Below are positions 25,580 through 38,918 of a stretch of 64,000 bases of DNA, one piece after another; position 1 is the stretch's first letter; every line of letters begins with the position of its first letter. Origin of the DNA: Rhodocyclales bacterium. GTDB taxonomy: Bacteria; Pseudomonadota; Gammaproteobacteria; Burkholderiales; Rhodocyclaceae. The notes beneath the pieces are model-generated. The model searched no databases, was not told where the DNA came from, and worked only from the letters and a program-made list of their open reading frames with translations. The position numbers and the translations under genes were made by a program. The stretch is from NCBI GenBank assembly GCA_016183655.1, contig JACPEH010000021.1:182400-246399 (forward strand), written 5' to 3'.

Positions 25580-27786
25580 GGCGCTTCTCCCTGTTCGGTG
25601 AGGCACGGCGCCGTCTTCGGCAGCACCAGGTCGAACTGCGCCCCCTCCCCGGCCGCGCTGTGCAGCGTGATGCTGCCGCCGAGCACCGCCGTCGTCAGGT
25701 TGTAGACGATGTACAGGCCCAGCCCGCTGCCGCCCTTGCCGAGCTTGGTCGTGAAGAAGGGATCGAAGGCCTGCTGCACGGTCTCGTCGCTCATGCCGGA
25801 GCCGTTGTCGCTGTAGCGCAGGCGGACTTCGTCGTCGCCGGCTTCCGCCGTCAGCTTGATGCGCCCCTCGGCGACATGCTCGAAACCGTGCAGCAGCGAG
25901 TTCATGATCAGGTTGCCGAGGATCTGTTCGAGCGGACCCGGGTAGCTGTCGAGCATGATGCCGGGCGGCACCTCGACGCTGATTTCGTGCGCCGTCTTGC
26001 GCAAGGTCGGCTGCAGCGTCGCCAGCAGCTCGTCGACCACTTCGCGCAGGTCGAAGCGCCGCCGCCGCGTGCTGGTCTGGTCGACCGCCACTTCCTTGAA
26101 GTTGCCGATCAGGTCGGCCGCCCGCTGCGCATTGCGTTCGACGATGCGCGCCGCCTCCAGGCAGCCGCTGGTGTAGTCGTTGATCGTCGACCGGCGCAGC
26201 CCCTCGCTGCCGGAGAGCGCCGCGACGAATTCCTCGGTCCGGTCGCGCAGCGTGGTGGCGACGGTGAGCACGTTGCCGAGCGGCGTGTTCAGTTCGTGTG
26301 CGACGCCGGCGACCAGGCTGCCGAGCGAGGCGAGTTTTTCCGTCTGCACCAGCTGCCGCATCGCCAGCCGCAATTCCTCGTTGGCCCGCGCCAGGTCCTG
26401 CGTCCGTTGCAGGACGCGGGCCTCCAGCCGTTCGTTCAGCTCGCGCGCCTCTTCCTCGGCGCGCTTGCGCTCGGTGATGTCGAGCAGGGTTTCGATCGCG
26501 CCGACCACCTTGCCGGTCGAATCACGCAGCGGCGAGGCGGTAAAGAACAGCCAGCGTCCGCCGTCGCCGAGGTGCGGAAAGAAATCCTCCGCCTCAAACG
26601 CTTCCGGATTCACCGGCGAGCGACGGTAGCGGTTTTCGTAATAGCGGGCGACGTCGGGTTCGCGGCCGCCTTCGAGCACGATGTCGGCCATCACCGGCCG
26701 CTCGGTCGGATAGAACGGCGCCCACTGCCGGTGCGTGCCGAGGATCTCCGCCGCGGTGACGCCGAAGGTCCGCTCGCAGGCCGGATTCCAGACGACGACC
26801 CGGTGCTCGGCGTCGATCACGAAGATCGGCAGCGGGCTGTTCTCCAGGATCTGCTCCAGTTCCGCCCGGCTTTCACGCAGCGCGCGGTCCGCCGCTTCGC
26901 GCTCGGTGACGTCGAGCACGGTGCCGACGAGGCCGGCCACCTTTCCCTGGTGATCGTGGAAGACGGCCTTCGTGAACACGACGTCGCGCAGCCCGTTCGC
27001 TTTCGTCGCCACCTGTGCCGCGTAGACCTGGGTCATCTCGGGGTGGGCGTAGAGCTCGTCGTCGGCGGCCTGGTAGCCGGCGGCCAGTTCGCGCGGGGCA
27101 ATTTCCCAAGCGGTCTTGCCGACGAAATGGTCGCGGCTGGCGCCGAAGAAGGTGAGGAAGGCGTCGTTCAGGCCGAGGTAGCGGCCGTCGCGGTCCTTGT
27201 AGAAAACCGGCAGCGGCAAGGCTTCGAGCAGCGATTCGCGGAAGTGGCGCTGGCTGAGCAGTTCCATTTCCGCCTTGACCTGGTCGCCGAGGTCGCGCGC
27301 GACGACCAGGCGTGCCTGGCGGCCGGCGTAGTGGGTCGGCTGCGAGAAGATCTCGACCGGAAAGCCTTCGCCGCCCTTGCGCAGGTGCAGCCAGCGGCGC
27401 TTGTATTGGCCGTCGCCGCTGCTGGCGAGGCGCGCGATCGTCTGGCGCACCGCCTCGCGCTCGATCTCCGCGTGCAGCGTCAGCACCGACTTGCCGATCA
27501 GCTCGTCGGCCGTGGCGTAGCCGTAATGGGCGAGCAGCGTGTTGTTGACCGCGAGCAGTTCGAGGGAATTGACGTCATAGACGTACATCGGATTCGGATT
27601 GCTGTCGAACAGCATCCGGTAGTGCTCCGCGTTCGCCGCCAGGTCGTCGGCGAGGCGGCGCCGGCGCCGGTTCTCCAGGCCCAGCGCGGCGAGCACCAGT
27701 GCCAGTGCGAGCGCGCCGATCACGATCACCATCCACCCGTCGAGCGGGGGCGACAACGCGAGGACGGTCTGACCAGGATCGCTCAT
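25576..27786 (-). CDS. multi-PAS sensor histidine kinase
   Basis: 736 aa. One membrane segment near the N-terminus (about 14-36; VIVIGALALALVLAALGL), three PAS/PAC modules (about 45-165, 170-300, 310-440), a coiled linker, HisKA with GVAHELNTPLGN, and HATPase with an FDPFFTTKLGKGGSGLGLYIV box. Predicted to phosphorylate the overlapping REC-EAL protein and so tune c-di-GMP breakdown. The signal is unknown; PAS2 and PAS3 look soluble. Confidence 0.9.
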   Translation of the reverse strand: MSDPGQTVLALSPPLDGWMVIVIGALALALVLAALGLENRRRRRLADDLAANAEHYRMLFDSNPNPMYVYDVNSLELLAVNNTLLAHYGYATADELIGKSVLTLHAEIEREAVRQTIARLASSGDGQYKRRWLHLRKGGEGFPVEIFSQPTHYAGRQARLVVARDLGDQVKAEMELLSQRHFRESLLEALPLPVFYKDRDGRYLGLNDAFLTFFGASRDHFVGKTAWEIAPRELAAGYQAADDELYAHPEMTQVYAAQVATKANGLRDVVFTKAVFHDHQGKVAGLVGTVLDVTEREAADRALRESRAELEQILENSPLPIFVIDAEHRVVVWNPACERTFGVTAAEILGTHRQWAPFYPTERPVMADIVLEGGREPDVARYYENRYRRSPVNPEAFEAEDFFPHLGDGGRWLFFTASPLRDSTGKVVGAIETLLDITERKRAEEEARELNERLEARVLQRTQDLARANEELRLAMRQLVQTEKLASLGSLVAGVAHELNTPLGNVLTVATTLRDRTEEFVAALSGSEGLRRSTINDYTSGCLEAARIVERNAQRAADLIGNFKEVAVDQTSTRRRRFDLREVVDELLATLQPTLRKTAHEISVEVPPGIMLDSYPGPLEQILGNLIMNSLLHGFEHVAEGRIKLTAEAGDDEVRLRYSDNGSGMSDETVQQAFDPFFTTKLGKGGSGLGLYIVYNLTTAVLGGSITLHSAAGEGAQFDLVLPKTAPCLTEQGEAP

Positions 27787-27817
27787 GGAATGATTCTTTG
27801 CCCGGGCCCGGTGACTG

Positions 27818-28183
27818 TCAAGCCGGCGGGTCGATCATCACGTAGCGCTTGCGCACGGCTTCGAGCACTTCGAAGCGGCCGCGGAATCCGGCGGGGATGA
27901 CGCAGGCGTCGCCCGGGCCGAATTCGCGCGCATGGCCGGCTTCGTCAACGATGCGCAGGCGGCCGGCGAGCACCTGGAAGAATTCGTGGCGACGGTCGTG
28001 GAAGGCGATCGTCCAGGCCCCCGGTTCGCACTCCCACTCGCCGATCGACAGGCCTTCGGTGCCGACGGCATAGGCTTCGCGCGTCGTCCGCAGCGGCGGC
28101 GGACCGATCGCGCGTTCGGCCGCCGGCCGGTCGGTGGTCGGCGCCGGCAGCGGATCGGCGAAATGAACGAGACGGGGCGGCAT
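27818..28183 (-). CDS. cupin-domain protein
   Basis: 121 aa single-domain cupin of the DUF861/Cupin_3 type: GEWECEPGAWTIAF, HEFFQVLAGRLRIVDE, and FGPGDACVIPAGFRGRFEVLE form the double-stranded beta-helix motifs. One metal-ligand position is kept (H and E in the RRHEFF motif), others are weaker, as in this subfamily. Enzymatic role unknown. Follows the kinase gene start by 32 bp in the opposite direction of transcription order, so it may be upstream in the same unit. Confidence 0.8.
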   Translation of the reverse strand: MPPRLVHFADPLPAPTTDRPAAERAIGPPPLRTTREAYAVGTEGLSIGEWECEPGAWTIAFHDRRHEFFQVLAGRLRIVDEAGHAREFGPGDACVIPAGFRGRFEVLEAVRKRYVMIDPPA

Positions 28184-28198
28184 GGTTTAATTCCGGCG

Positions 28199-28888
28199 AT
28201 GATGCGACGAATGTTCATTGTAGCCGCGGTGCTGGCGGCGACCGCCATTTCCGCTGCGGAAGTCGCCCTCGACGTCGGCCACGGCGTCGCCGACCCGGGC
28301 GCGATCAGCGCGCGCGGCCGCGCCGAATTCGCCTTCAACCGCGATTTCGCGCAGGTGCTGCAGGCGGCGTTGACGGCGCGCGGCATCGCCGTGCGGCCGA
28401 TCAATGTCGACGGCGACATCGGCAGCCTTGCCGCACGCCCGCAGGCGGCGGCCGGGGCCGACTTCTTCCTCTCGCTGCACCACGACTCGGTCAGCGAGGA
28501 GCTGCTGCAGGAATGGCCGTGGCAAGGCGAGACGCGGACCTACAGCGACGCGCACGCCGGCTTCTCGCTCTACGTCTCGCGCGACAATCCGGCGCCGGAA
28601 TTCAGCGGCCGCTGCGCCTCGGCGATCGGCGCCATGCTGCGCCGCGCCGGCTTCGTACCGAGCCGGCACCATTTCCCGAAGCGGGCCTGGGCCGACGAGA
28701 CCAACGCCGTGCATTTCTACGACAACCTGGTCGTGCTCTACCGCACGGCGCTGCCGGCGGTGCTGTTCGAGGCCGGCGTGATCAAGCACCGCGACGAGGA
28801 GCTGCTGCTGCGCAATCCGCGGCGCCAGGCGCGGATGGCCGATGCCGTCGCCACCGGCATCGCCGCCTGCCTCTACGCCGGAAAGTAG
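28199..28888 (+). CDS. N-acetylmuramoyl-L-alanine amidase (Amidase_3)
   Basis: 229 aa exported zinc amidase. The start was taken at ATG 28199 (an adjacent ATG follows); signal peptide about 1-20 ([19 protein letters not shown]). Zinc/catalytic motifs: [11 protein letters not shown] (His), SLHHDS (His) and [13 protein letters not shown] (Glu). It lacks the AMIN domain of AmiC, so it is a minimal catalytic form. It would cleave peptide stems from glycan strands in the periplasm. Its 3' end overlaps the convergent murB end by 16 bases. Confidence 0.87.
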   Translation: MMRRMFIVAAVLAATAISAAEVALDVGHGVADPGAISARGRAEFAFNRDFAQVLQAALTARGIAVRPINVDGDIGSLAARPQAAAGADFFLSLHHDSVSEELLQEWPWQGETRTYSDAHAGFSLYVSRDNPAPEFSGRCASAIGAMLRRAGFVPSRHHFPKRAWADETNAVHFYDNLVVLYRTALPAVLFEAGVIKHRDEELLLRNPRRQARMADAVATGIAACLYAGK

Positions 28889-29913
28889 ATCGGTTCGGGT
28901 TCCAGGCGCACGCCGAAGCGCGCCTGCACGTCGGCCTGCACCGCCTGCGCCAGCAGGCGCACGTCGGCGCCGGTGGCGCCGCCGCGGTTGACCAGGATCA
29001 GCGCCTGCTTCTCGTACATGCCGACCGGGCCGAGGTCGCGCCCCTTCCAGCCGGCCTGCTCGATCAGCCAGCCGGCGGCGAGCTTCACCCGGCCGTCGGG
29101 CTGCGCGTAGGTCGGCAGCGCCGGGTGCGCCGCCATCAGTTGCGCCGCCTGTCCGGAACTCACCACCGGGTTCTGGAAGAAGCTGCCGGCGTTCGGGATC
29201 TGCGCCGGGTCGGGCAGCTTGCGCCGGCGGATTGCGGTGACCGCCGCCGCGACGTCCTGCGCACGGGGCTGCGCGATGCCGGCCGCGGCGAGTTCGCCGG
29301 CGACGTCGGCGTAGCGCGTCAGCGGCGCCCACTTTTTTGGCAGGCGGAAGGTGACGGCGGTGATCAGGTAGTGGCCGGACAGGTGCCAGCCTTCCTGCTT
29401 GAAGACGCTGTCGCGGTAGCCGAAGCGGCAGGCGGCGGCGTCGAAGCGGCGCAGCTCGCCGCAGTCGAGGTCGAGCGCGTCGAGAAAGGCGAAGCGCTCG
29501 GCGACCTCCAGCCCGTAGGCGCCGATGTTCTGGATCGGCGCGGCGCCGACCATGCCCGGAATCAGCGACAGGTTTTCCAGCCCCGGGTAGCCGGCGGCCA
29601 GCGTCCACTGCACGAAGTCGTGCCAATTCTCGCCGGCGCCGGCGCTGATGTACCAGGCGTCGGCGTCCTCGCCGGCGAGCGCGCGGCCGGGCAGCGCCGC
29701 CTGCAGCACCAGTCCGGTGAAGTCGCCGCACAGCACCAGGTTGCTGCCGCCGCCGAGCACGAAGCGCGGCACGCCGCGCCAGCGCGGGTCGGCGGCGAGC
29801 GCCCGCGCCTCGTCCGCGCTGCGGATCGTCGCCAACTGCGCGGCGCGCGCCGGCAGCGCCAGCGTGTTGCGCGGGCGCAGGTCGGCGTCGGCTTCGATGG
29901 AGAGGGTCGTCAT
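28873..29913 (-). CDS. murB: UDP-N-acetylenolpyruvoylglucosamine reductase
   Basis: FAD enzyme that reduces UDP-GlcNAc-enolpyruvate to UDP-MurNAc. 346 aa, type I length. Visible: [56 protein letters not shown] and [12 protein letters not shown] 29913 is the start that gives the normal MurB N-terminus; the frame upstream of it is antisense to the neighbouring gene. Overlaps the amidase gene end by 16 bp. Confidence 0.95.
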   Translation of the reverse strand: MTTLSIEADADLRPRNTLALPARAAQLATIRSADEARALAADPRWRGVPRFVLGGGSNLVLCGDFTGLVLQAALPGRALAGEDADAWYISAGAGENWHDFVQWTLAAGYPGLENLSLIPGMVGAAPIQNIGAYGLEVAERFAFLDALDLDCGELRRFDAAACRFGYRDSVFKQEGWHLSGHYLITAVTFRLPKKWAPLTRYADVAGELAAAGIAQPRAQDVAAAVTAIRRRKLPDPAQIPNAGSFFQNPVVSSGQAAQLMAAHPALPTYAQPDGRVKLAAGWLIEQAGWKGRDLGPVGMYEKQALILVNRGGATGADVRLLAQAVQADVQARFGVRLEPEPIYFPA

Positions 29914-30069
29914 GCGGGCGGGCGCGTGATGGGATGGCGAGGAATGGATCGGACGGCGCGCGGGCGCCGGTTCGTGTCGCTGCGGAGGGCATTGTAACCG
30001 AGCGCGCCGGGTGCCCATCTCGACTACAATGGCCGCGCCCCCCATTCCTGTTTGCCTGTCCGCCCGACG

Positions 30070-30636
30070 ATGCGCCTGCCTGCCGACGGCCCCCTCTCCC
30101 TCCGCTGCCACCCGGCGACGCCGGCGCTCGGCCTGCGTACGGTGAGCGTGCAGGTCGCAGCGGCGGCCGACGGCGGCCTGCGGCTGGCCTTCCGCCTGGG
30201 CGGCGACCTGGCCCGGCTGCGCGTGCCGGCGGCGGGCATCCCGGCCCGCTCCGACGAACTGTGGCGGCACACCTGCGGCGAAGCCTTCGTCGCCGCCGAG
30301 GGCGACCCGGCCTATCGCGAATTCAACTTCTCGCCATCCGGCGCATGGGCGGCCTACGCCTTTGCCGCCTACCGCCAGCCGGCGCTGCCGCCGGGCGGCC
30401 CGCCGCCGGCGGTCATCTGCCGCCGCGACGGCGACGATCTGCTGCTCGACGTCATGCTGGCGGGCGCCTGGCTGCCCGCCGGCAGCGCCCGCGAACTGGG
30501 ACTGACGCTGGTCGCCGAGGAAAGCGGCGACGACGGCGCCGCCAGCCTCTCCTACTGGGCCTTGCGCCACACCGCCGAGCGTCCCGATTTCCACCGCCGC
30601 GACAGCTTCGCCGTGACGCTGCCGGCCCTGCCCTGA
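30070..30636 (+). CDS. DOMON-like domain protein
   Basis: 188 aa from ATG 30070 ([15 protein letters not shown]); an ATG 18 bases upstream is possible. Beta-rich with the [32 protein letters not shown] and [16 protein letters not shown] motifs of the DOMON-like proteins found in Betaproteobacteria and Cyanobacteria. No signal peptide. Biochemical role unknown. Six bases before the next gene, so co-transcribed with it. Confidence 0.78.
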   Translation: MRLPADGPLSLRCHPATPALGLRTVSVQVAAAADGGLRLAFRLGGDLARLRVPAAGIPARSDELWRHTCGEAFVAAEGDPAYREFNFSPSGAWAAYAFAAYRQPALPPGGPPPAVICRRDGDDLLLDVMLAGAWLPAGSARELGLTLVAEESGDDGAASLSYWALRHTAERPDFHRRDSFAVTLPALP

Positions 30637-30641
30637 CCGCC

Positions 30642-31868
30642 ATGACTGCCACCCTCCGCTTCGGTCTCGACCGCCTGCTCGCCGACCCCGCGCTGCGCCG
30701 CCCGCTCGCCGGCCGGCGCATCGCGCTGCTCGCCCATCCCGCGTCGGTAACACGCGGGCTGACGCATTCGCTCGATGCGCTGGCGGCTCTTCCCGATCTG
30801 AAACTGACGGCCGCCTTCGGCCCGCAACACGGTCTCAGGGGCGACAAGCAGGACAACATGGTCGAGTCGCCGGACTACGTCGACCCGCTGCTCGGCATTC
30901 CGGTGTTCAGCCTCTACGGCGAGGTGCGCCGGCCGACCGCCGCGATGCTGGAGACCTTCGACGTGCTGCTGGTCGACCTGCAGGACCTCGGTTGCCGCAT
31001 CTATACCTTCATCACCACGCTGCGCTACGTGCTCGAAGCGGCGGCGCAGCACGGCAAGACGGTGTGGGTGCTCGACCGGCCGAACCCGGTCGGCCGCCCG
31101 GTCGAGGGGCTGACGCTGCGCGCCGGCTGGGAGAGCTTCGTCGGCGCCGGCCAGCTGCCGATGCGGCACGGCCTGACCATGGGCGAGCTGGCGCGCTGGT
31201 TCGTCGCCACGCTCAAGCTCGACGTCGACTGCGAGGTGATCACGATGGACGGCTGGCAGCCCGACGCCGCGCCCGGCTACGGCTGGCCGCTCGGCGAGCG
31301 CAGCTGGGTGAACCCGAGCCCGAACGCGCCCAATCTGTCGATGGCGCGCGCCTACGCCGGCACGGTCATGCTCGAAGGCACGACGCTGTCCGAAGGGCGG
31401 GGCACGACGCGGCCGCTCGAATTGTTCGGCGCGCCGCCCGAGACTGGCTTCGACGCCCGCGCCGTCATCGCCGAGATGCGCGCGCTGGCGCCGCAATGGC
31501 TGAAGGGCTGCGTGTTGCGCGACTGCTGGTTCGAGCCGACCTTCCACAAGCACGCCGGCCGGCTGTGCCACGGCGTGCAGATCCACGTCGAGGACCCGCT
31601 GCATTACGACCACGCCGCGTTCCGTCCGTGGCGCGTGCAGGCGCTGGCCTTCAAGGCGCTGCGCCGGCTGCAGCCGGACTATCCGCTGTGGCGCGATTTC
31701 GCCTACGAATACGAGCACGAGCGGCTGGCAATCGACCTGATCAACGGCTCGCCCTTGCTGCGCGAATGGGTCGACGACCCGGCGGCGGTGCCGGCCGACC
31801 TCGCCGCGATCGCCACGCGCGACGAGGCCGAATGGGCGCGGGTGCGCCAGGATTACCTGCTCTACTGA
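30642..31868 (+). CDS. DUF1343 protein, NamZ-like exo-beta-N-acetylmuramidase family
   Basis: 408 aa. Matches the DUF1343 family (YbbC/NamZ): [112 protein letters not shown] and [12 protein letters not shown]. In Bacillus subtilis NamZ removes terminal MurNAc from glycan fragments. No export signal is visible, so a cytoplasmic recycling role is possible. It sits near murB and an amidase. Confidence 0.88.
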   Translation: MTATLRFGLDRLLADPALRRPLAGRRIALLAHPASVTRGLTHSLDALAALPDLKLTAAFGPQHGLRGDKQDNMVESPDYVDPLLGIPVFSLYGEVRRPTAAMLETFDVLLVDLQDLGCRIYTFITTLRYVLEAAAQHGKTVWVLDRPNPVGRPVEGLTLRAGWESFVGAGQLPMRHGLTMGELARWFVATLKLDVDCEVITMDGWQPDAAPGYGWPLGERSWVNPSPNAPNLSMARAYAGTVMLEGTTLSEGRGTTRPLELFGAPPETGFDARAVIAEMRALAPQWLKGCVLRDCWFEPTFHKHAGRLCHGVQIHVEDPLHYDHAAFRPWRVQALAFKALRRLQPDYPLWRDFAYEYEHERLAIDLINGSPLLREWVDDPAAVPADLAAIATRDEAEWARVRQDYLLY

Positions 31869-31892
31869 TCCGGCGCCAGGCACCAGAAAAGA

Positions 31893-31921
31893 CGGCCGGG
31901 ACGGGCAACCCGTTCCGGCCG
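31893..31921. terminator. bidirectional hairpin between convergent genes
   Basis: CGGCCGGGACGGG-CAA-CCCGTTCCGGCCG, a 13-bp stem with one G:T-type mismatch, between the ends of the DUF1343 and argC genes. AAAA precedes it, giving a short T-run for the minus strand (argC side); TTGTT follows on the plus strand. Confidence 0.65.
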
Positions 31922-31947
31922 TTGTTCGCAGCAGCAGGCTGCGGCGC

Positions 31948-32907
31948 CTACACCGCCAGTCCGGTCGCCTCGTCGACGCCGAGCATGATGTTCATGCACT
32001 GGATCGCGGCACCCGAGGCGCCCTTGCCGAGGTTGTCGAAGCGGGCGGCGAGCAGGATCTGCTCGCCGTGGCCGAAGACGAAGATTTCCGCGCGGTTGGT
32101 GTCGTTGCAGGCGGTCGCCGGCAGGAAACCGTTGTCGAGCAGCGGTGCGGCGTCGAGCGGCATGACCTTGACGAAGACCTCGCCGGCGTAATACTCGGCA
32201 AAGTACGCCTGCACGTCGGCGGGCGTCACCTTCTTCGCCAGCAGGCGCGGCAGCAGCGGCACGGCGACGACCATGCCCTGCGCGAAGTTGCCGACGATCG
32301 GCGTGAACAGCGGCGCGTGTGCAAGGCCGGTCTGCGCCTGCATTTCCGGCAGGTGCTTGTGGGCCAGCCCGAGCGCGTAGAAGCGCGGGCTCTTCATCGC
32401 CTCGGGCAAGGTTGCCGGCGTCTCGTAGCTGGCGATCATTTCCTTGCCGCCGCCGCTGTAGCCGGTGATCGAGTAGGTGCTGACCGGGTAATCCCTGGGC
32501 ACGATGCCGCCGGCGACCAGCGGCGCCATCAGCATGATGAAGCCGCTGGCGTGGCAGCCGGGGACGGCGACCTTCTGCGCGCGGCGCACGCGTTCGCGCT
32601 GGCCGCCGTTCAGCTCGGGCAGGCCGTACACCCAGTCGGGGTGGGTGCGGTGCGCGGTCGAGGCGTCGAGGAAACGGGTGCGGGTATTGTCCGGGCGCAG
32701 CAGCGCGACCGATTCCTTCGACGCCGCGTCGGGCAGGCAGAGGAAGACGGCGTCGGCGGCGTTGATGTACTCGGCCTTGACCGCCGGGTCCTTGCGCTGG
32801 GCCTCGGGGATGGCGAGGATTTCGATTTCCGGGCGGATCGAGAGCCGCTCGTCGATCTTCAGGCCGGTGGTGCCGTGCCGGCCGTCGATGAATACCTTGA
32901 AAGTCAT
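31948..32907 (-). CDS. argC: N-acetyl-gamma-glutamyl-phosphate reductase
   Basis: Arginine biosynthesis enzyme reducing N-acetylglutamyl phosphate to the semialdehyde. 319 aa, the short type-2 ArgC (family about 310-320; type 1 is about 340-350). Visible: FIDGRHGTTGLKI at the N-terminus, FLCLPDAASKES, the catalytic cysteine in VAVPGCHASGF, TGYSGGGKEM and HKHLPEM. Start ATG 32907 is the expected one. About 98 bp separate it from the metH stop, so it may be read from metH or from its own promoter. Confidence 0.93.
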   Translation of the reverse strand: MTFKVFIDGRHGTTGLKIDERLSIRPEIEILAIPEAQRKDPAVKAEYINAADAVFLCLPDAASKESVALLRPDNTRTRFLDASTAHRTHPDWVYGLPELNGGQRERVRRAQKVAVPGCHASGFIMLMAPLVAGGIVPRDYPVSTYSITGYSGGGKEMIASYETPATLPEAMKSPRFYALGLAHKHLPEMQAQTGLAHAPLFTPIVGNFAQGMVVAVPLLPRLLAKKVTPADVQAYFAEYYAGEVFVKVMPLDAAPLLDNGFLPATACNDTNRAEIFVFGHGEQILLAARFDNLGKGASGAAIQCMNIMLGVDEATGLAV

Positions 32908-33005
32908 GGCTGCGTCCGTGTGCGTGCTGGGTGTGGGCGGACCGCCATTATCGCCGGCCCGGCCCGTTTTGCGGTAGGTGTGCTGTGCGCCGTCGGTGCC
33001 TTTGC

Positions 33006-36683
<3,678 letters not shown>

Positions 36684-36692
36684 GGCATTACC

Positions 36693-36745
36693 TCAAAACG
36701 AAAAACCCGCTTAGCCGCAAGTGAAATGCGGGCAATAAGCGGGTT
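36693..36745 (-). terminator. intrinsic terminator in the metH leader (attenuator candidate)
   Basis: On the minus strand, stem AACCCGCTTA / TAAGCGGGTT (10 bp, perfect) encloses a smaller CCGCA/TGCGG hairpin and is followed by TTTTTCGTTTT, then GAGG and the metH ATG. A full terminator this close in front of a start codon implies conditional termination, or an upstream small RNA whose terminator metH must be read through. No gene on the minus strand ends here. Confidence 0.7.
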
Positions 36746-37055
36746 CAGCAGAACGGAACGCGCTTTAGCCGTATTTGTAGCGCGCCCGCAAGCTGGTCTT
36801 CAAATCGGCGCGAGGCACGGATTCTAACGCCAAGCGGCTGATAATCCAACAATTTGGCCGTTTCAAGGCGACCCGCCGCGGGTTCGGCGAAGCCGCGATC
36901 GGGACGCGTCGCCCGCGCATTCCGGGCCGGCGAGCGAGCGCGGGCGAAGGCGATTGGCGCCGACGGGGCGCCCGGCCGCAGGTCCGCCGCGCAAAGCACG
37001 TATGATGGGGCGTCTTGAAGCAGCATCGCGGCCACGGCCGTCAACCGGAGCCCCT
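36746..37055. promoter_or_regulatory. divergent metH / methyltransferase intergenic region
   Basis: About 310 bp without a convincing gene, together with the terminator forming the metH leader. On the minus strand a -10-like TAGAAT (about 36822-36827) lies 17 bases after TTGGAT; from there a leader of about 130 nt would precede metH. It includes a CGCGCT/AGCGCG stem. I do not recognise a known SAH, SAM or cobalamin riboswitch. The rest holds nothing I can name. Confidence 0.4.
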
Positions 37056-38114
37056 ATGACTGCAGACCTCGCCGCATCGTTCCCGCCCGCCGATCCTTCG
37101 ACCGCTTCCTTGGTCGATTCCCTGCACGCCGCCCTCGTCGCACGGGCGCCGCTGATCGCGCAGATGGCGGCCGAACGGACCGACGCCTATCGCCTCTTCC
37201 ACGGCAGTGTCGAGGGCGAGAGCGGCCTGACCGTCGACCGCTACGGCGAGGTGCTGCTGATCCAGAGCTTCCATCGTTCGCTCGCCGCCGGCGAGCTGGC
37301 CGCGATCGACGGCTTCTACCATCGTCAATTGCCCGATCTGCTGCCGTTCTACAACGACCGTAGCCAACCCCATTCGCGCATCGCCAACCGGCTCGACGCG
37401 GCGCAGGCCGCGCTGGCCGAACAGCCGCGGCAGATCAGCGAGCTGGGCGTCAACTATCGCTTCCGGGTGCGCCATGGCGGCCAGGACCCCTGGCTGTTCC
37501 TCGACCTGCGCGCCGGCCGCCGCCGCGTGATGCGGGAAGCGGCGGGCAAGACGGTGCTCAACATGTTCGCCTACACCTGCGGCGTCGGCATTGCGGCGGC
37601 TGCCGCCGGTGCCCGGCAGGTGGTCAATGTCGACTTCGCCGAATCCAGCCTCGCGGTCGGCAAGGAAAACGCCGGCCTGAACACGCTGCCGATCAGCGTC
37701 CGCTTCATCAAGTGCGACGCCTTCGCCGCGCTGCGCCAGTATTCCGGCATCGGCCAGCCGACGGTCGTGCGGCACAAGCGGCTGCCCGCTTTCCCGAAGC
37801 TGGAGGCGCAGCAGTTCGACCTGGTCTTTCTCGATCCGCCGCGCTACGCCAAGAGCCCGTTCGGCGTGGTCGACCTGATCAACGACTATGCCGCGCTGTT
37901 CAAGCCGGCGCTGCTGGCGACCGCCGAGGGCGGCACGCTGATCTGCTGCAACAACGTCGCCCAGGTCGACCGGGAAGCCTGGCGCGACCAGCTGGAGCGC
38001 AGCGCCCGCAAGGCCGGGCGGGCGATCCGCGCGAGCGAGTGGATCGCGCCCGAGGCCGACTTCCCCAGCCCGGACGGACGGCCGCCGCTGAAGATGCTGC
38101 TGCTGCGGGTGTGA
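37056..38114 (+). CDS. RlmI-like class I rRNA methyltransferase
   Basis: 352 aa from ATG 37056, with CCGGAG upstream; the frame extends 34 codons further but without a ribosome site. SAM-binding motifs: ESGLTVDRYGEVLLIQSF, VLNMFAYTCGVGIAAAAAGA (motif I), VNVDFAESSL, and FDLVFLDPPRYAKSPFG (DPPR catalytic motif) as in RlmI/RlmK-type m5C or m7G 23S rRNA enzymes. The N-terminal PUA domain of E. coli RlmI is not evident. The exact target is not predictable. Confidence 0.8.
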   Translation: MTADLAASFPPADPSTASLVDSLHAALVARAPLIAQMAAERTDAYRLFHGSVEGESGLTVDRYGEVLLIQSFHRSLAAGELAAIDGFYHRQLPDLLPFYNDRSQPHSRIANRLDAAQAALAEQPRQISELGVNYRFRVRHGGQDPWLFLDLRAGRRRVMREAAGKTVLNMFAYTCGVGIAAAAAGARQVVNVDFAESSLAVGKENAGLNTLPISVRFIKCDAFAALRQYSGIGQPTVVRHKRLPAFPKLEAQQFDLVFLDPPRYAKSPFGVVDLINDYAALFKPALLATAEGGTLICCNNVAQVDREAWRDQLERSARKAGRAIRASEWIAPEADFPSPDGRPPLKMLLLRV

Positions 38115-38143
38115 GCGGAAGGCGCGCAGTTTCCGTCGCTGGC

Positions 38144-38170
38144 GGAACGATACCCCTGACCGGCGGTCGA
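38144..38170 (+). promoter_or_regulatory. possible ECF-type promoter
   Basis: GGAAC (38144-38148), 17 bases, GTCGA (38166-38170), about 165 bp before the sigma factor gene. The GGAAC -35 is shared by many ECF sigma factors, so self-regulation is possible. Weak evidence. Confidence 0.28.
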
Positions 38171-38333
38171 TGGATTCGATGACGTTCTGCCGGCCCCGTC
38201 TCGGCCCGTCGCCAGGTCCGCGATAGCGCCGCCGGGCGGCGTGCCGTCGTCGCCCGAAAGGCGCCGCTGCCGGCGATCCGTGCCAGAATCCGCAAAAATC
38301 GTTTGCCGAGAAAGTAGCCTTCGCCGCCGCCCC

Positions 38334-38918
38334 ATGCCGAGAGCCGCCCCCGATCCGCAGCAACTGCAGCAACTGCTCGCCAGTGTCGCGCTCGGCGACC
38401 GGGTGGCGTTCCGGCGTCTCTACGATTTGTGCGCACCGTCTCTGTTCGGCGTCGCGCTACGTATATTGAGACAGCGGGATGCGGCCGAAGACGTGCTGCA
38501 GGAGGTCTTCGTCAATGTCTGGAACCGCGCCGCCAGCTACAGCGCCGGCGCCAGCCGGCCGATGACCTGGCTGACCGCGATCGTGCGCAACCGCGCGCTC
38601 GATCATCTGCGCAGCGGCGCCGGGCAGCGGGCGCAGCAGACGGACTCACTTGAGGACAGCGACGGCAACACCGTGGAACCGACCGACGACGGACCCTCGC
38701 CGCTGGCGCTGCTGGAGCAGGCGGCGGATGCGCTGCAGGTGCGCGACTGCCTGGCGGCGGTCGACGGCGCCCAGCGGCAGTGCCTGGCGCTGGCCTATTA
38801 CCAGGGGCTGTCGCATTCGGAGGTCGCCGCCCATCTCGGCGCGCCGATCGGCAGCGTCAAGGTCTGGCTGCGGCGCGGGCTGGACAAGATCAAGCGCTGC
38901 CTGGACAAGCTGACATGA
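38334..38918 (+). CDS. ECF RNA polymerase sigma factor
   Basis: 194 aa. Region 2 (ALRILRQRDAAEDVLQEVFVNVWNRAASY, then PMTWLTAIVRNRALDHLR) and region 4 (QCLALAYYQGLSHSEVAAHLGAPIGSVKVWLRRGLDKIKRCL) are both complete. Start ATG 38334 (MPRAAPDPQQLQQLL). The stop overlaps the next start (ATGA), and that gene is an anti-sigma factor, the usual pairing of the SigK/RskA-like group. Confidence 0.92.
   Translation: MPRAAPDPQQLQQLLASVALGDRVAFRRLYDLCAPSLFGVALRILRQRDAAEDVLQEVFVNVWNRAASYSAGASRPMTWLTAIVRNRALDHLRSGAGQRAQQTDSLEDSDGNTVEPTDDGPSPLALLEQAADALQVRDCLAAVDGAQRQCLALAYYQGLSHSEVAAHLGAPIGSVKVWLRRGLDKIKRCLDKLT

Noticed and set aside
36780..36850. Possible tRNA-like segment (CTGGTCTTCAAATC resembles a Sec anticodon loop)
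   Set aside because: No acceptor, D or T arms pair around it.
36684..36900. SAH or cobalamin riboswitch before metH
   Set aside because: I could not match the conserved core of either; only the terminator hairpin is solid.
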